DNA from: Gemmatimonadales bacterium
GTDB taxonomy: Bacteria; Gemmatimonadota; Gemmatimonadetes; Gemmatimonadales; GWC2-71-9
Length of the DNA: 8,240 nt
Assembly (NCBI GenBank): GCA_013816685.1
Contig: JACDDX010000063.1
Span: 1 to 8,240, forward strand
Direction: 5' to 3'
The notes beneath the pieces are model-generated. The model did no database searches and was not told where the DNA came from. It worked only from the letters and a program-made list of their open reading frames with translations. Both the position numbers and the translations under genes were made by a program. This document shows positions 5,880-8,240 of the stretch, piece after piece. How positions within the stretch are numbered: the first letter of the stretch is position 1; each line of letters opens with the position of its first letter.

Positions 5880-7135
5880 GCACGACGGCGGCTCCGGCGC
5901 CCGCGCCCGCCGCGCGCTCGCTCGATGCAGCGCGGGTCCGGGCCGATTTCCCGATCCTCTCCCGTACGGTGCGTGGAAAGCCGCTGGTCTATCTCGATAA
6001 CGCCGCGACCAGCCAGAAGCCACGTGCCGTCATCGAGGCGGTGACCCGCTATTACACCGCCGAGAACGCGAACATCCATCGCGGGGTGCACTTCCTCAGC
6101 GAACGCGCGACCGAGGCGTACGATGCCGCCCGCGCCGCCGCCGCGCGCTTCCTCGGCGCCGGCGACTCTCGTGAAGTCCTCTTCACCCGGGGCACGACCG
6201 AGGGCATCAACCTCGTCGCCCAGAGCTATGCGCGAACGAATCTGCGCCCGGGCGACGAAATCCTGATCACGGCGATGGAGCACCACTCGAATATCGTCCC
6301 CTGGCAGATCGTGGCGCAGCAGACCGGTGCGATCGTGCGGGCCGCACCGATCGGCGATGATGGTGAGCTCGACCTGGATGCGTTCGCGTCGCTCCTCACC
6401 CACCGTACCAGACTCGTGGCCCTCGTCCACCTTTCCAACGCGCTCGGCACCATCAATCCGGTTCGCCGAATCGCCGACCTCGCGCACGCGGCGGGGGCGG
6501 TGGTGCTGGTCGACGGCGCTCAATCCGCGGCGCACCTGGGCGTTGACGTCGGCGCGCTGGACTGCGACTTCTTCGCCTGCTCCGGCCACAAGATGTACGG
6601 CCCCACCGGCATCGGCCTGCTCTTCGGCCGGGCCGAGCTGCTGGAGCGGATGCCGCCCTGGCAGGGGGGCGGCGACATGATCGAGTCGGTGACGCTCGAG
6701 GCCAGCACCTGGGCTCCCATCCCCGGGAAATTCGAGGCGGGAACACCGGCGATCGCCGAGGTGGCCGGCCTGGGCGCGGCGCTCGAGTACCTTGACTCGC
6801 TCGGCCTCGACGCCGCGGCCGCGTGGGAGGGCGAGCTGCTGGAGTACGCCACTCAACAGATCGCGGCGGTCGATGGTGTGCGCATCATCGGCACGGCGCG
6901 CGACAAGGCGAGCGTCCTCTCGTTCACCATGGATGGCGTGCATCCGCACGATATCGGCACCATCCTCGACGACGACGGCATCGCGATCCGGGCCGGGCAT
7001 CATTGTGCCCAGCCGGTGATGCGACGATTCCGGATTCCGGCGACGGCGCGCGCCTCGTTCGCAGTCTACAACACCATGGACGAGGTGGACGCCCTGATCG
7101 CGTCGCTGCAGCGGGTCCGGTCGGTGCTGGGCTGA
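5876..7135 (+). CDS. sufS: SufS, group II cysteine desulfurase
   Basis: This 419-residue PLP enzyme converts cysteine to alanine and holds the sulfur as a persulfide for SUF assembly. It shows YLDNAATSQKP at 39-49, EHHSN at 135-139 (H136 or H137 stacks on PLP), VDGAQ at 212-216 and the PLP lysine K239 in SGHKMYGP. The persulfide cysteine is C377 in RAGHHCAQP. The short loop and CAQP form resemble enzymes that work with SufU. H358 in VHPHDI lies 19 residues before C377, the spacing of B. subtilis H342 and C361; that histidine takes over the SufU zinc during sulfur transfer. About 15 Ala/Pro-rich N-terminal residues extend past the E. coli protein; the start is fixed by the ATGA overlap with sufD. 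The stop overlaps the sufU start (TGATG), in keeping with a paired donor and acceptor. Confidence 0.98.
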   Translation: MSTTAAPAPAPAARSLDAARVRADFPILSRTVRGKPLVYLDNAATSQKPRAVIEAVTRYYTAENANIHRGVHFLSERATEAYDAARAAAARFLGAGDSREVLFTRGTTEGINLVAQSYARTNLRPGDEILITAMEHHSNIVPWQIVAQQTGAIVRAAPIGDDGELDLDAFASLLTHRTRLVALVHLSNALGTINPVRRIADLAHAAGAVVLVDGAQSAAHLGVDVGALDCDFFACSGHKMYGPTGIGLLFGRAELLERMPPWQGGGDMIESVTLEASTWAPIPGKFEAGTPAIAEVAGLGAALEYLDSLGLDAAAAWEGELLEYATQQIAAVDGVRIIGTARDKASVLSFTMDGVHPHDIGTILDDDGIAIRAGHHCAQPVMRRFRIPATARASFAVYNTMDEVDALIASLQRVRSVLG

Positions 7136-7593
7136 TGTCGAGTATCAGCGAGCTGTACCAGAGCGTGATCCTGGATCACAACCGGTCGCCGAAGAACTAT
7201 CGCCGGATGGCTGACGGCAACTGCACCGCGAACGGTCGCAATCCGCTCTGCGGCGACGAGCTCACCGTGTGGCTCAAGCTGGATGGCGAGCGGATCGAGG
7301 ACGCGGCGTTCGAGGGATCGGGCTGCGCGATTTCGCGCGCGTCGGCGTCGCTGATGACAACGGCGGTGAAGGGCAAGACCCGGCCCGAGGCCGAGGAGCT
7401 CTTCGACCGCTTCCATCGTCTCGTGACCGGGAGGTTGCCGGGTGACGAGGTCGCCTCGCTGGGGAAGCTCGCGGTGTTCTCCGGGGTGTCGGCGTACCCG
7501 GTTCGCGTGAAATGCGCGAGTCTTCCCTGGCACACGTTCAAGGCCGCGCTCGACGCGCCGGCCGGTGCAGCCCGGCAGCAGCCCATCGCCTAA
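7135..7593 (+). CDS. sufU: SufU, zinc-dependent sulfurtransferase partner of SufS
   Basis: This 152-residue member of the IscU/SufU family accepts the persulfide sulfur from SufS and passes it to SufB. The zinc ligands of the family are all visible: C39 and D41 in NPLCGDEL, C64 in GSGCAIS and C127 in RVKCASLPW. The segment between the second and third cysteine is long, with LPGDEVASLGKLAVFSGV at about 101-118. That insertion marks SufU and is absent from scaffold IscU. The IscU LPPVK motif is missing. The N-terminus SELYQSVILDHNRSPKNYR is typical. A last stretch of about 12 residues (PAGAARQQPIA) looks unstructured. The ATG shares one base with the sufS stop. No sufE or iscU is in view, so this is the likely sulfur acceptor of the operon. 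Confidence 0.97.
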   Translation: MSSISELYQSVILDHNRSPKNYRRMADGNCTANGRNPLCGDELTVWLKLDGERIEDAAFEGSGCAISRASASLMTTAVKGKTRPEAEELFDRFHRLVTGRLPGDEVASLGKLAVFSGVSAYPVRVKCASLPWHTFKAALDAPAGAARQQPIA

Positions 7594-7602
7594 TCAACAA
7601 TC

Positions 7603-7608
7603 AAGGAG
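7603..7608 (+). promoter_or_regulatory. strong ribosome binding site of the bacilliredoxin gene
   Basis: AAGGAG lies 8 bases before the ATG at 7617. It is the strongest Shine-Dalgarno sequence in the operon and suggests the gene is translated independently of sufU, unlike the overlapping genes before it. Confidence 0.8.
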
Positions 7609-7616
7609 TCCTGACG

Positions 7617-8048
7617 ATGCCGTACAACCCCGCTCTCGTGGCCCCAATGCGCGACGAGATGAGACAGATGGGTGCGCAGGAGCTGACGACTGCCGCGGAG
7701 GTGGATGCGGCGCTCGGCGATCAGCGTGGTACCCTGCTCGTGTTCGTGAATTCAGTCTGTGGTTGCGCCGCGGGGAACGCGCGGCCCGCGCTCAAGCTCG
7801 CGCTGCAGCACGGCACCCGCCCCAACCAGGTAAGCACCGTGTTTGCCGGACAGGACACCGAGGCAACTGCCCGTGCGCGCCAGTTCTTCGGCGAGTACCA
7901 GCCGAGCAGCCCGTCGATGGCGCTGCTCCGGGACGGCGAAGTCGTTCATTTCGTGCACCGTCATCAGATCGAGGGCCGGACCCCGCAGTCCATCGCCCAG
8001 GATCTCACCTCGGCCTTCGACCGCTACTGCACCCCGACCCCGGTCTGA
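7617..8048 (+). CDS. BrxA/BrxB-family bacilliredoxin (YphP/YqiW, former DUF1094)
   Basis: This 143-residue thioredoxin-fold protein carries the family signature VNSVCGCAAGNARPA, with the C-x-C pair C48 and C50. The N-terminus MPYNPALVAPMRDEM and the later PSSPSMALLRDGEVVHFVHRHQIEGR are also family-typical. Bacilliredoxins remove bacillithiol from mixed disulfides on proteins; the B. subtilis member YphP also showed weak disulfide isomerase activity. An extra cysteine, C138, lies near the C-terminus. There is no signal peptide, so it is cytoplasmic. It follows sufU by 23 bases on the same strand with its own strong ribosome binding site and no terminator between, so it is probably part of the SUF transcript. 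The host should therefore make bacillithiol or a similar thiol, though no bshA, bshB or bshC gene is in the window. Its job is probably to keep SUF cysteines or client proteins reduced; this is inferred from position only. Confidence 0.95.
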   Translation: MPYNPALVAPMRDEMRQMGAQELTTAAEVDAALGDQRGTLLVFVNSVCGCAAGNARPALKLALQHGTRPNQVSTVFAGQDTEATARARQFFGEYQPSSPSMALLRDGEVVHFVHRHQIEGRTPQSIAQDLTSAFDRYCTPTPV

Positions 8049-8055
8049 GCGCATC

Positions 8056-8240
8056 ATGACGGGGCATGTCTTTCATCCGGGCCACCACGAGCTGCATGGG
8101 ATCACCGTGGTGCTGGAAACCCGCGGCCCGCGCACGTACGTCGGCCGGTTCGACAGCGCGGACGAACGCGGCGTGCATCTGCTCGACGCCGGGGTGCACG
8201 AAGCCTCCAGCGGACTGTCGAGCGTGGAGTTCGTGCGTCG
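8056..8240 (+). CDS. unrecognised protein, histidine-rich N-terminus (3' end outside window)
   Basis: From the ATG at 8056 the frame is open to the window end, giving 61 residues. I do not recognise the family. Five of the first 14 residues are histidine (H4, H7, H10, H11, H14, in the segment HVFHPGHHELHG). An alternating hydrophobic pattern follows (ITVVLET, RTYVGRFD, GVHLLDAGVH), suggesting a small beta-barrel or beta-sandwich, perhaps SH3- or Sm-like; this is only a guess from pattern. Base composition and codon use match the neighbours. It begins 7 bases after the bacilliredoxin stop with no terminator between, so it may be the last or a later gene of the same transcript. The ribosome binding site is weak (GAG about 6 bases upstream). 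A long minus-strand frame over the same bases is less convincing. Confidence 0.6.
   Translation, partial: MTGHVFHPGHHELHGITVVLETRGPRTYVGRFDSADERGVHLLDAGVHEASSGLSSVEFVR

Noticed and set aside
5780..7003. 407-residue open frame on the minus strand opposite sufS
   Set aside because: The composition is Arg/Gly/Ala-rich with no recognisable domain; it is the antisense shadow of sufS.

Overview
The window is GC-rich bacterial DNA, densely coding with strong third-position G/C preference. It carries a complete SUF iron-sulfur cluster assembly operon on the + strand. Upstream of it lie two minus-strand genes (a seven-iron ferredoxin and a divergent peptide deformylase) and the 3' end of a + strand alpha/beta hydrolase. 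The host cannot be named from this sequence alone. The combination of a SufR-type repressor first in the operon, the order sufB-C-D-S, the zinc protein SufU rather than SufE, and a BrxA/BrxB bacilliredoxin at the end suggests a bacillithiol-using, GC-rich, non-proteobacterial lineage. Gemmatimonadota or a similar phylum is my best guess, as an inference only.

Layout: (1) 1-348, C-terminal part of an alpha/beta hydrolase. (2) 349-496, a convergent intergenic stretch with two hairpins; the one at 431-459 is a good intrinsic terminator for the minus-strand ferredoxin. (3) 497-760, fdxA-type ferredoxin (minus), with its own likely promoter in the 118-base gap before it. (4) 879-1448, peptide deformylase homologue (minus) with altered motifs. 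(5) 1449-1658, an AT-richer divergent control region holding an 18-bp dyad and a sigma-70-like promoter pointing into the SUF operon. (6) 1659-7593, sufR, sufB, sufC, sufD, sufS and sufU. (7) 7617-8048, a bacilliredoxin with a CGC motif. (8) 8056 to the window end, the start of an unrecognised histidine-rich protein.

How the genes work together: SufS takes sulfur from cysteine as a persulfide, and SufU accepts it by zinc-ligand exchange. The SufB-SufC-SufD scaffold, driven by the SufC ATPase, builds the cluster. SufR probably senses cluster status through C-terminal cysteines and represses the operon. The bacilliredoxin probably reduces bacillithiol-mixed or other disulfides on cysteine proteins, perhaps SUF components. 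The divergent ferredoxin is an Fe-S client and the deformylase is normally an Fe(II) enzyme, so the whole locus has an iron theme. Junctions from sufR to sufU are mostly stop/start overlaps (ATGA, GTGA, ATGA, TGATG), which implies one tightly coupled transcript. I see no mobile element, CRISPR array, tRNA or rRNA. The genes are largely well known. The parts worth a second look are the control region, the deformylase motif changes, the placement of the bacilliredoxin and the trailing unknown gene.
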